A DNA stretch of 64,000 nt from DATGZH01 sp035297265 (GTDB lineage: Bacteria > Actinomycetota > Acidimicrobiia > Acidimicrobiales > RAAP-2). The DNA lies in NCBI GenBank assembly GCA_035297265.1, contig DATGZH010000001.1, positions 62,001-126,000 of the forward strand, read 5' to 3'. The position numbers and the translations under genes were made by a program. Under the pieces are notes generated by a model. That model made no database searches, was not told the origin of the DNA, and saw nothing but the letters and a program-made list of their open reading frames with translations. Below are positions 33,519-41,252 of this stretch, one piece after another (position 1 is the stretch's first letter; each line of letters starts with the position of its first letter).

Positions 33519-34916
33519 TTAGTGCGGGGTGCAGGACGTCGGGTCGAACGAAGGCGGCGCCGTTGTGGTCGTGGTGTCCGGGGGCGGTGGCGGCGAGGCG
33601 GCGGTCGACCCGGTCCCGGCACCGCCGGCCGAGCCCGTGGCCGCCGGGGCGCTCGTCGGCGTGACGACGGGCGGCGGCGCCGGCTGGAGGTCGGTGTTCG
33701 GCGGCGGGTTCGTCGGCGTCATGAGCTCGTTGCCGAACATCGAGACGAGCATCTGCTGGGCGGCCGGTTGGTCGGCGAAGAGGATGTCACCCCAGGGCGA
33801 GACGTAGCCGACCGAGGTGGTCGGGAACGTCTGGCCCTGCAGGCTCTCGGCCGAGAAACCGTGGAAGTGGAGTGCCAGGTCGACGAGCTCGGGCAGACTG
33901 AACCCGTCGTCGATCACGAGGCCCTGCGGGAGAGAGCCCAGGAAGGCGTTCAACGTGAACGGGTTGTTCTTCGACTTGGCGGCATCGATGAGGGACCGTA
34001 GGAAGGCGTCCTGGCGCGTGATGCGACCGAAGTCGCTCGTCCCGTCGTACTGCCAGTAGCCGTCGGCGTAGTACTGGTAGTGCCGGCTGCGGGCCACTGC
34101 CAGGGCCTGGGCTCCGCTGAGCAACTGGCAGCCGGGCGTCGTGATGTTGAGCCCGGACCAGACGTCCTTGGCCGGGTAGGGAAAGTTCATCCAGACGCCG
34201 CCGAGGGCGTTCACCGCCCCCTGGAAGCCGGCGAAGTCCACCTGCACCACGTGGTTGATCGGTATGCCGAAGTTGGCCTCGATCGTCTTCACGAGCTGGT
34301 TGGCCCCGGAGTTGTAGGCCGCGTTGATCCGGTTGAACTGGCCGAAATTGTTCACGTCGGACCCGATCATCTGCACGAGCGTGTCCCGGGGGATCGACAT
34401 GAGGCTGACCTGGTTGGTCGCCGGATTGACGTGCCAGATCATGATCACGTCGCTGCGCTGGCCCGTCACGAGCGAGGCCGCACCGAAGGCCTGGCTGCTC
34501 TCCCCCACCCGGGAGTCCGAGCCGAGGACGAGCACGTTGAACGGCTGTCCGGGTATCTCGGGCCTGTCCGCCGCCACGTGGATCTTCTTCAGCTGGCTGT
34601 ACCGGTACTGGAGGTAGCCGTAGCCCCCGGCGGCCACGAGCACGAGGAAGGCGACGACCACCGCCACGCCGGTGACGATCCGGCGGCGCAGGCTCCGGCG
34701 CGGGCGGCGCCGCTTGCGACCCCGCCGGCCGCCGGAACGGTCGATCTGCTGGCCGAGGGCGTTCAGGCCGCCTTCGTTCGCGACGGGACCGGTCGACGGG
34801 GGGACTCCCCCGTCGATCTGCGACCCGAGGGCGCGCAACCCCTCCTCGTTCGGGAGCTTGCCGCGCTGCCGGCGAGCGGGGTCGGGCCCGTCGCCCGGTG
34901 GACGACCGCTGGCCAT
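33519..34916 (-). CDS. LytR-CpsA-Psr (LCP) family cell-wall ligase
   Basis: From ATG 34916 the product is 465 residues: a basic cytoplasmic part with two related segments (NEEGLRALGSQID and NEGGLNALGQQID), a transmembrane helix (about 85-108), and the extracellular LCP domain. Conserved pieces are LVLGSDSR, QRSDVIMIWHVNP, MSIPRDTLV, INAAYNSGAN, VQVDFAGF, and ARSRHYQY...DFGRITRQDAFL. LCP proteins join glycopolymers to peptidoglycan. A Thr/Pro-rich tail ends the protein. TACCGT (34924-34929, minus) is seven bases before the ATG, so I prefer ATG 34916 to the GTG at 34925. Confidence 0.92.
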   Translation of the reverse strand: MASGRPPGDGPDPARRQRGKLPNEEGLRALGSQIDGGVPPSTGPVANEGGLNALGQQIDRSGGRRGRKRRRPRRSLRRRIVTGVAVVVAFLVLVAAGGYGYLQYRYSQLKKIHVAADRPEIPGQPFNVLVLGSDSRVGESSQAFGAASLVTGQRSDVIMIWHVNPATNQVSLMSIPRDTLVQMIGSDVNNFGQFNRINAAYNSGANQLVKTIEANFGIPINHVVQVDFAGFQGAVNALGGVWMNFPYPAKDVWSGLNITTPGCQLLSGAQALAVARSRHYQYYADGYWQYDGTSDFGRITRQDAFLRSLIDAAKSKNNPFTLNAFLGSLPQGLVIDDGFSLPELVDLALHFHGFSAESLQGQTFPTTSVGYVSPWGDILFADQPAAQQMLVSMFGNELMTPTNPPPNTDLQPAPPPVVTPTSAPAATGSAGGAGTGSTAASPPPPPDTTTTTAPPSFDPTSCTPH

Positions 34917-35007
34917 GGCATTCACGGTAGCGGCGCGGCCACTTCCGACCGCGTCATCTCCGACGCGCCGACGCCACGTCTTAGCGATTTCTTAGCTGTT
35001 CAGACGC

Positions 35008-35739
35008 TCAGCTGGCGTAGGCCCCGTAGCCGGTGGTTTCCAGCTCGTCGGCCAGTTCGGGGCCGCCGGCGGCCACGATCCGCCCGTCGACGAGGACGTG
35101 CACCCGGTCGGCCCGCAGTTCGTCGAGCAGCCGGCGGAAGTGGGTGATGGCGAGCACGCCGAGCCCCCATTCCTTCGTGGCCCGTTCGAGGCGCCGGGCC
35201 ACCGCCCCCAACGCGTCGACGTCGAGCCCCGAGTCGATCTCGTCGAGGACGCAGAACGGCGGGCGCAACACCCCGAGTTGGACCATCTCGTTGCGCTTGC
35301 GTTCCCCGCCCGAGAGATCCAGGTTGAGCGGCCGGGACAAGAAGCGCTCTTCGAAACCGATGGCCGCCGCCTCGGCCCGGAGGCGGTCGTCGACGTCGGG
35401 GACGGGCTCGTCTCGCGCCGCGGCGAGGACGTCGTCCAGACGGACCCCGGGCACCTCGACCGGCTGCTGGTGGGCGAGGAACAGGCCGGCCCGGGCCCGC
35501 TCCCAGCTCGGGAGGTCGAGGAGGTCGACCCCGTCGAGGGCCACGGAGCCGGCGGTGACCGTGGTGCCGGGCCGACCCATGAGCGCGTGGGCCAGCGTGC
35601 TCTTCCCGGAGCCGTTCGGGCCCATCACCGCGTGCACCTCGCCGGAGCGCACGACGATGTCGATCCCGTGCAGGATCTCCCGGCCGCCGGCCTCGGCGTG
35701 CAGTCCGGTCACCTCGAGCACGTGGGGGTCGGGGCTCAC
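35008..35739 (-). CDS. sufC: Fe-S assembly ATPase SufC (second copy)
   Basis: The 243-residue ABC ATPase has Walker A (MGPNGSGKST), the Q-loop LAHQQPVEVPGV, the signature LSGGERKRNE and Walker B (FCVLDEIDSGLDVDAL), then AITHFRRLL. It is clearly SufC-type but has diverged from the copy at 30.9 kb; the HQQP segment replaces FQYP. The GTG start overlaps the stop of the Rieske gene (GTGA), and that gene overlaps sufD the same way, so sufD-Rieske-sufC is one coupled operon. Why two SufC proteins are kept is not clear; they may form different complexes. Confidence 0.92.
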   Translation of the reverse strand: MSPDPHVLEVTGLHAEAGGREILHGIDIVVRSGEVHAVMGPNGSGKSTLAHALMGRPGTTVTAGSVALDGVDLLDLPSWERARAGLFLAHQQPVEVPGVRLDDVLAAARDEPVPDVDDRLRAEAAAIGFEERFLSRPLNLDLSGGERKRNEMVQLGVLRPPFCVLDEIDSGLDVDALGAVARRLERATKEWGLGVLAITHFRRLLDELRADRVHVLVDGRIVAAGGPELADELETTGYGAYAS

Positions 35740-36053
35740 GACAGCCTCACCATGACGTCGTCGCCCACCACGTCGACCTCGTACACCGGCACGGGCTGGG
35801 TGGCCGGCAGCGTACAGGGCTGGCCGGTCCGCAGGTCGAACGTGCTCCCGTGCTGCGGGCACTCGATCTCACACTCGTCCTCGAGCACCTCGCCCTCGGC
35901 GAGGGAGTAGTCCTCGTGGCTGCAACGGTCGCCGACGGCGTAGTAGTCGTCGCCGATCCGCACGACGGCGATGCGGTGCCCGTCCACGTCGAAGCGTCGG
36001 GCCTCGCCGGGCTTGAGGTCGTCCCGGCGGCACACGGTGGTCTGCGTCGTCAC
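35736..36053 (-). CDS. Rieske [2Fe-2S] ferredoxin-like protein in the SUF operon
   Basis: The 105-residue protein carries the Rieske cluster motif: Cys44 and His46 (CSH) and Cys65 and His68 (CPQH). The remainder fits the small, non-membrane Rieske ferredoxins related to NirD and dioxygenase ferredoxins. Its position between sufD and sufC, with four-base overlaps at both ends, suggests a role in electron supply for cluster assembly or repair; a similar small Rieske gene is found in other actinobacterial suf operons. No redox partner is present in the window. Confidence 0.9.
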   Translation of the reverse strand: MTTQTTVCRRDDLKPGEARRFDVDGHRIAVVRIGDDYYAVGDRCSHEDYSLAEGEVLEDECEIECPQHGSTFDLRTGQPCTLPATQPVPVYEVDVVGDDVMVRLS

Positions 36054-37351
36054 GGAATCGACTCCCCGGAGGCCAAGACCCGGGCGAGACGACCCCTCAC
36101 CTCTTGACGCAGGAACGGGGCGACGGACGGGACCGGGACACGGTCGACGATGTCGTCGAAGAACCCCCGGACGATCAGCTCCTGCGCCCGCTCGGGCGCC
36201 ACCCCCCGGGACTCGACGTAGTAGAGCTGGTCCTCGTCCAAAGGACCCACTGTCGAGGCGTGACTGCACCGGACGTCGTTCTCCAAGATGTCGAGGTTCG
36301 GCACGGAGTCGGCGTGCGCCGACTCGTCGAGCACGAGGTTGTGGTTCGTCTGCATGGCGTCGGCCCGCACCGCACCGCGCTCCACCCGGATCAGCCCGGT
36401 GTAGATCGAACGGGCACGGTCGCTCACCGACCCCTTGCAGAGGAGGTCGCTCGTGGTCCGTGGAGCCAGGTGGTCCTGCTTGGTCCGGATGTCGTGGACC
36501 TGGTCACCCGTCCCGAGGTAGGCCGAGCGCTGCTCGCTCGAGCCACCCTGGCCGGCCAGCTCGACGTCCGTGCGTGAGCGGTCGTAGGCGCCACCCAACC
36601 CGGCGGTGAAGATGCGCAGCGTGGCGTCGCGTCCGACCCGCCCGGCCAGTCGGGCGACGTGCCAGGCCGCCTCGTCGAGGACCTGCCACGTGACGTAGGA
36701 GAGGATGGCGGCGTCCTCGACGAAGAGCTCGGTCACCGGCACGACGAGGGACGGCCCCCCGCCGTCGTCGCCAGCGATGATCTCCACCACCTCGACGGCC
36801 GCCCCCCGACCGACGCGTACCGCCGTCCGAGGGAAGCTGGCCGGGGCGGTCGCCGACGTCGCCTGAGCCGATGAGCAGACATGCATGATGACGATGGGCG
36901 CACTGACGATGGCGCCCGGGGCCACGTCGACGAGCACGACATCGGGGACGAAAGCGTCGTTCAGCCGCACGAGGGCGTCCCCACCCTGCTGGACGGCACC
37001 GACGAGCTCCTGTCCGACGGCCTCTCTCGTGGCCGGTCCCACCATGACGCCGTCGGGCAGCCGGCTCACGTCGTAGGCGACGGGTCGGCCGTCGCGGACC
37101 GTCACCACGGCGCTGGTCGGGTCGAGCTGGGTGGCGAGGCCGACCGTCCCCCGGCCGTCCTCCCGCGGTGACGGACCGGTCGGCGCGAAGTCCTCGAGCC
37201 GCAACTCGTCGATCGGCGAGTAGCGCCAGACCTCCTCCTTCTCGCTCGGCAGGGGGAGGGACTCGAACGCGCCGAAGGCCTCCACCCGACGGCGGCGGAG
37301 CCAGTCCGGTCCGGCCAGCTCGGCGGCGGCCTGCTCGGTGAAGGTGGACAG
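36050..37351 (-). CDS. sufD: Fe-S scaffold subunit SufD
   Basis: The roughly 433-residue protein has the SufBD beta-helix core. NDVRCSHASTVGPLDEDQLYYVESRG holds the conserved His that matches the functional SufD His, and LVLDESAHADSVPNLDILENDVRCSH is typical. It forms the SufBCD complex. The family N-terminus (STFTEQAAAELAGPDWL) begins at a CTG codon at 37351, seven bases after GAGAAAGG. No ATG or GTG fits nearby; the next, ATG 37486, would add 45 unrelated residues. The start is thus uncertain. It is divergent from the crotonase gene. Confidence 0.9.
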   Translation of the reverse strand: MSTFTEQAAAELAGPDWLRRRRVEAFGAFESLPLPSEKEEVWRYSPIDELRLEDFAPTGPSPREDGRGTVGLATQLDPTSAVVTVRDGRPVAYDVSRLPDGVMVGPATREAVGQELVGAVQQGGDALVRLNDAFVPDVVLVDVAPGAIVSAPIVIMHVCSSAQATSATAPASFPRTAVRVGRGAAVEVVEIIAGDDGGGPSLVVPVTELFVEDAAILSYVTWQVLDEAAWHVARLAGRVGRDATLRIFTAGLGGAYDRSRTDVELAGQGGSSEQRSAYLGTGDQVHDIRTKQDHLAPRTTSDLLCKGSVSDRARSIYTGLIRVERGAVRADAMQTNHNLVLDESAHADSVPNLDILENDVRCSHASTVGPLDEDQLYYVESRGVAPERAQELIVRGFFDDIVDRVPVPSVAPFLRQEVRGRLARVLASGESIP

Positions 37352-37500
37352 GGCGAAAGCCTTTCTCGGGAGTACCGGACGCCGCGCGAGGCCCCTTCCG
37401 GGCGGTTCGGCAGCACCTCGAGTGTACCGGGGCCGAATCCCATCCCAGCCAGGTGCTCTACGCTCGAAGCGCGTCCCGTCGTCCACCGAGGAGTCGTCAC

Positions 37501-38343
37501 ATGCCCGCAGATCGGTCCTTCTCGTCGGAGGTCCTCACCGTCGAGCGAGACGAGGACGTGGCCACCCTCTGGCTGGACCGGGCGGAGGCTCGCAACGCCA
37601 TGGGGCCCTCGTTCTTCAGCGACCTGCCACACGCGGTGGCGGAGCTGTCGAACGACCCGGCCGTGCGGGCGGTCGTCATCGCCGCCCGGGGACCGCACTT
37701 CTCGGTGGGGCTCGATCTGAAGGCGCTGCCGTCGATGCTGGCCGACGACGACGCCGAGGGCCGTCCGTCCACGGCGGCCCGGGCTCGGGCGGCCCGGCTC
37801 GACGTGCTGCGGCTGCAGGGGGCGGTCAACGCCGTGGCCGACTGCCCGAAACCGATCGTCGCCTGCGTCCACGGCTACTGCATCGGCGGCGGCGTCGACC
37901 TGATCGCCGCCTGCGACATCCGTCTGGCGTCGGCGGACGCCGTGTTCTCGGTGCGAGAGGCCAAGATAGCCATCGTGGCCGACCTCGGCAGCCTGCAGCG
38001 CCTCCCGGCCATCATCGGCCTCGGCCATGTGGCCGAGCTCGCCTACACCGGCAAGGACATGGGCGCCGGGCGGGCGAAGGAGATCGGGCTCGTGAACGAC
38101 GTGCTGCCCGACGCCGACGCGGCCCTGGGCGCCGCCCAGGCGCTCGCCGCTGAGATCGCCGCCAACTCGCCGCTCGCCGTCCAGGGGACGAAGCAGGTGC
38201 TCATGGCGGCCAACCGGCGGTCGGTGGCCGAGGGCCTCGAGTACGTGGCCACGTGGAACGCCGGGATGATCGCCTCGCACGATCTCGGCGAGGCCCTGGC
38301 CGCCTTCCTGGAGCGACGGCAACCGAAGTTCACCGGCGGCTGA
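37501..38343 (+). CDS. Crotonase-family protein, dienoyl-CoA isomerase-like
   Basis: The 280-residue protein has the oxyanion-hole segments GPHFSVGLDLKAL and YCIGGGVDLIAACD. The VREAKIAIVADLGSLQRLP region resembles delta3,5-delta2,4-dienoyl-CoA isomerase (ECH1), where Glu and Asp do the chemistry. The Glu and the second Asp are kept; the intervening Asp is Lys. It may isomerise double bonds in unsaturated acyl-CoA or hydrate enoyl-CoA. ATG 37501 is preceded by GAGGAG. No other beta-oxidation gene is adjacent. Confidence 0.85.
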   Translation: MPADRSFSSEVLTVERDEDVATLWLDRAEARNAMGPSFFSDLPHAVAELSNDPAVRAVVIAARGPHFSVGLDLKALPSMLADDDAEGRPSTAARARAARLDVLRLQGAVNAVADCPKPIVACVHGYCIGGGVDLIAACDIRLASADAVFSVREAKIAIVADLGSLQRLPAIIGLGHVAELAYTGKDMGAGRAKEIGLVNDVLPDADAALGAAQALAAEIAANSPLAVQGTKQVLMAANRRSVAEGLEYVATWNAGMIASHDLGEALAAFLERRQPKFTGG

Positions 38344-38446
38344 GCTCCCACCGACGGCGGCACGGGAGCGGCTGGCGCCACCGCCGGTCCGGCGAAGGTG
38401 CCGTTGGCCTCTGGCGACGCCTGGACGGGGCACCCATGATCGTCTG

Positions 38447-39166
38447 GTGCCCCTCGCACGCAAGATCGTCGGGTCGGCCGGCATCGCCGCGGCCGCCTAT
38501 GCCTGTTGGGTGCGCCCTCGGCTCATGCGGTGGGGGGCGACCGACGAGGAGCTCGACGAAACGTTCCCCGGCGCGGCGCTCGTCCCCGAGGGCGAGAGGG
38601 CGGCGACGATGGCCGTCACGATCGAGGCGTCACCCGAGCAGGTCTGGCCGTGGCTCGTGCAGATGGGCTGGGACCGTGGCGGTTGGTATTCCTGGGACCG
38701 ACTCGACAACAACGGCTGCCCGAGCGCATCGGAGGTCCACCCGGAGTGGCAGGACCTCGCCCTCGGAGATTACCTCCAGGCTTGGTCACCACCGAGCCGA
38801 GGCCCCGTGGACGCTTGGCAGGTTGCCGCCCTCGAGGCGAACCGGTTCCTCGGCTTGCGGGGGCTGACCGACCTGAGGGGCCGTAACCTCGATCCAAGTC
38901 GGCCACGGCCCTCCGCCTACATCGAAGGCTTGTGGGGCTTCCAGTTGAAGGAGCTGCCGAATCGGAGAACCCGCCTCGTCATCGGGGGGTACCAGGCCAT
39001 ACGCCCCCGATGGATCGGGCGCCTCGTCTTCTACTGGTTCTACGTCCCGGTCGTCTGGATCATGCAGGCGCGCACGTTGGTCGTGCTCAAGCGGAATATC
39101 GAGCGGGAGACCGGCGCGGCGGCCCCGCCCACCGAACTGCGGGACGACATACTCGTTCGGTCCTGA
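38447..39166 (+). CDS. SRPBCC-type conserved protein
   Basis: The 239-residue protein starts with a hydrophobic segment (about 7-22) and then a START/Bet v1-like (SRPBCC) domain. Its conserved MAVTIEASPEQVWPWLVQMGWDRGGWYSWDRLDNNG stretch is shared by many actinobacterial proteins of this type. A second hydrophobic stretch near 188-208 (LVFYWFYVPVVWIM) could be membrane-associated or part of the ligand pocket. Function is unknown; the fold binds hydrophobic ligands. The GTG start at 38447 is chosen from the domain's needs. Confidence 0.75.
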   Translation: MPLARKIVGSAGIAAAAYACWVRPRLMRWGATDEELDETFPGAALVPEGERAATMAVTIEASPEQVWPWLVQMGWDRGGWYSWDRLDNNGCPSASEVHPEWQDLALGDYLQAWSPPSRGPVDAWQVAALEANRFLGLRGLTDLRGRNLDPSRPRPSAYIEGLWGFQLKELPNRRTRLVIGGYQAIRPRWIGRLVFYWFYVPVVWIMQARTLVVLKRNIERETGAAAPPTELRDDILVRS

Positions 39167-39242
39167 CCGAGGGGCTTGTCCGGCAGGACCGGGGGTGGGA
39201 ACGGAGGGCCACCCGGGGCAGTTGCCGACGACCGGCGGCGGC

Positions 39243-39587
39243 TCAGCGCCGACGGCGCCACCAGCGGCCGTCGCGGGCCTCGCGCTTGGCGTCCTCCCGC
39301 TTGACGTCGGCCAGGACCCCGGGGGCCACCTCGTTCACGATCTCCTCGGCCGAGTCGAGGACGGCCACCGCCTCCCCGGCAGGCACGTCGGGCTGCTCCT
39401 CGATGGGCGGCTCGACGAGGCTCCCGTGCACCCAGCCGACGTCGGCCAGTCGGCGCTCGTAGGAGGGGCAGTCGTCGGGGCAGCGCCACGGGGCCTCGGG
39501 GGCCAGGTCGAGCTGGCAGAAGCGAGCCACCTCACCGGACGCGTACGTCCGGCTCTGGAAGTGCTTGCACTCCTCGCGCATCGGCAT
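39243..39587 (-). CDS. Four-cysteine protein downstream of sufB
   Basis: The 114-residue protein has four Cys in its first 40 residues (Cys7, Cys24, Cys36, Cys40; spacing C-x16-C-x11-C-x3-C), followed by an acidic helical part and a basic RWWRRRR tail. The Cys set looks like a metal or Fe-S site, but I know no named family. It follows sufB by 46 bases on the same strand and is probably co-transcribed, so a part in cluster assembly or delivery is plausible. Alternatively it is a zinc protein that merely shares the promoter. Confidence 0.72.
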   Translation of the reverse strand: MPMREECKHFQSRTYASGEVARFCQLDLAPEAPWRCPDDCPSYERRLADVGWVHGSLVEPPIEEQPDVPAGEAVAVLDSAEEIVNEVAPGVLADVKREDAKREARDGRWWRRRR

Positions 39588-39633
39588 GGGCTTATCGTGC
39601 CACTGCTCCGGGGTCGGGGCGCGCCGCCCCGGC

Positions 39634-41031
39634 TCAGCCGACCGAGCCCTCCATCTGCAGCTCGATGAGCCGGCTCCACTCGACGGCGTACTCCATCGGC
39701 AGCGTCCGGGTCACGGGCTCGATGAAGCCGTTCACGATCATCCCCATGGCCTGGCTCTCCGAGAGGCCCCGGCTCATCAGGTAGAAGAGCTGGTCGTCGC
39801 CGACCTTCGAGACGGTGGCCTCGTGACCGATGCGGGCATCGCGCTCCCCCACCTCGATGTAGGGCTTGGTCTCGGAGACCGACCGCTCGTCGAGCAGCAG
39901 GGCGTCGCAGCGCACGAAGGACTTGGCCCCCCGGGCCCCCTCGTCCACGTGGACCTTGCCCCGGTAGGTGGTGATCCCCCCGTCCTTCGAGATGGACTTG
40001 GAGATGATCGTCGAGGTGGTCTCGGGGGCCACGTGGAACATCTTGGCCCCGGCGTCCTGGTGCTGGCCGGGCCCGGCGTAGGCCACCGACAGCACCTCGC
40101 CCGAGGCCTTCGGCCCCATGAGGTAGACGGACGGGTACTTCATCGTGAGGCGCGAGCCGATGTTGCCGTCGATCCACTCCACGTGGGCCTCCGCCTCGGC
40201 CCGGGCCCGCTTGGTGACCAGGTTGTACACGTTGGTCGACCAGTTCTGGATGGTCGTGTAGGTGATGCGGCTGCCCGGCAGGGCGACGAGCTCGACCACC
40301 GCCGAGTGGAGCGAGTCGGTGCTGTACACCGGGGCCGAGCAGCCCTCGATGTAGTGCACCTGGGACCCCTCGTCGGCGATGATGAGCGTCCGCTCGAACT
40401 GGCCCATGTTCTCCGTGTTGATGCGGAAGTAGGCCTGCAGCGGCATGTCGACGTTCACGCCCGGGGGCACGTAGATGAACGAGCCGCCCGACCACACGGC
40501 CGAGTTGAGCGCGGCGAACTTGTTGTCGTTCGGCGGGATGATCGTGCCGAACCACTTGCGGACGATCTCCGGGTACTCCCGCACGGCCGTGTCCATGTCG
40601 CAGAAGAGAACGCCCTGAGCCTCCAAGTCCTCCCGGTTGCGGTGGTACACGACCTCGCTCTCGTACTGGCTCGTGACGCCGGCCAGGTACTTGCGCTCCG
40701 CCTCGGGGATACCGAGCTTCTCGTAGGTCGACTTGATCGACTCGGGGAGATCGTTCCAGTCGTCGACCTGCCCCTCGGTGGGCTTCACGTAGTAGTAGAT
40801 GTCGTCGAAGTCGAGGTTCGGCATGTTGACCGCGAACCACTCCTTCATGGGCTTCTTGTCGAAGCGCTGGAGGGACTTCAGGCGGAAGTCCCTCATCCAG
40901 TCGGGCTCCTTCTTCATCGCCGACATCTCGCGGACGATGTCCTCGTTGAGCCCCTTCTTCGGCTTGAAGACGTAATTCTCCTCGTCGCTCCATCCAAGCT
41001 GGTAGCGACCGAGGTCGAGGTCGACGGCCAT
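39634..41031 (-). CDS. sufB: Fe-S scaffold subunit SufB
   Basis: From ATG 41031 the product is 465 residues, the usual SufB length, beginning MAVDLDLGRYQLGWSDEENYVF. The scaffold core shows FVRCDALLL and GHEATVSKVGDDQLFYLMSRG; the Cys and Glu there are 29 residues apart, matching the functional E. coli SufB Cys405/Glu434 pair. It binds nascent clusters with SufC and SufD. The frame is open to GTG 41118, but the start at 41031 has AAGGAG just upstream and avoids reading through a probable promoter. It lies on the same strand as sufD but 2.3 kb upstream of it, with other genes between. Confidence 0.94.
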   Translation of the reverse strand: MAVDLDLGRYQLGWSDEENYVFKPKKGLNEDIVREMSAMKKEPDWMRDFRLKSLQRFDKKPMKEWFAVNMPNLDFDDIYYYVKPTEGQVDDWNDLPESIKSTYEKLGIPEAERKYLAGVTSQYESEVVYHRNREDLEAQGVLFCDMDTAVREYPEIVRKWFGTIIPPNDNKFAALNSAVWSGGSFIYVPPGVNVDMPLQAYFRINTENMGQFERTLIIADEGSQVHYIEGCSAPVYSTDSLHSAVVELVALPGSRITYTTIQNWSTNVYNLVTKRARAEAEAHVEWIDGNIGSRLTMKYPSVYLMGPKASGEVLSVAYAGPGQHQDAGAKMFHVAPETTSTIISKSISKDGGITTYRGKVHVDEGARGAKSFVRCDALLLDERSVSETKPYIEVGERDARIGHEATVSKVGDDQLFYLMSRGLSESQAMGMIVNGFIEPVTRTLPMEYAVEWSRLIELQMEGSVG

Positions 41032-41087
41032 GATCTCCTTCGAATGCCACGGGTCGGCCGGCTCCGCCTCCGGGGCCGGATTTTCCC

Positions 41088-41099
41088 CTATCTGGATAG
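41088..41099. promoter_or_regulatory. Palindrome upstream of sufB
   Basis: CTATC (41088-41092) and GATAG (41095-41099) are perfect inverted repeats with a two-base centre, in a short AT-rich patch 57-68 bases upstream of the sufB ATG. An operator is suspected. Confidence 0.45.
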
Positions 41100-41252
41100 T
41101 AACAACTGGCGGCCCCACCCAAGACGCCCCAGCCCTGGTCGGGGGCCGGACCGGCCGGTCGGGGCCCTTTCCAGGCCATAAGGTGGGGCCCGAGCGGCGA
41201 GCCTGGTCCTCCTCAGGGCGGCCGACGCGGAGCGGGCGACGAGAACGACGGC

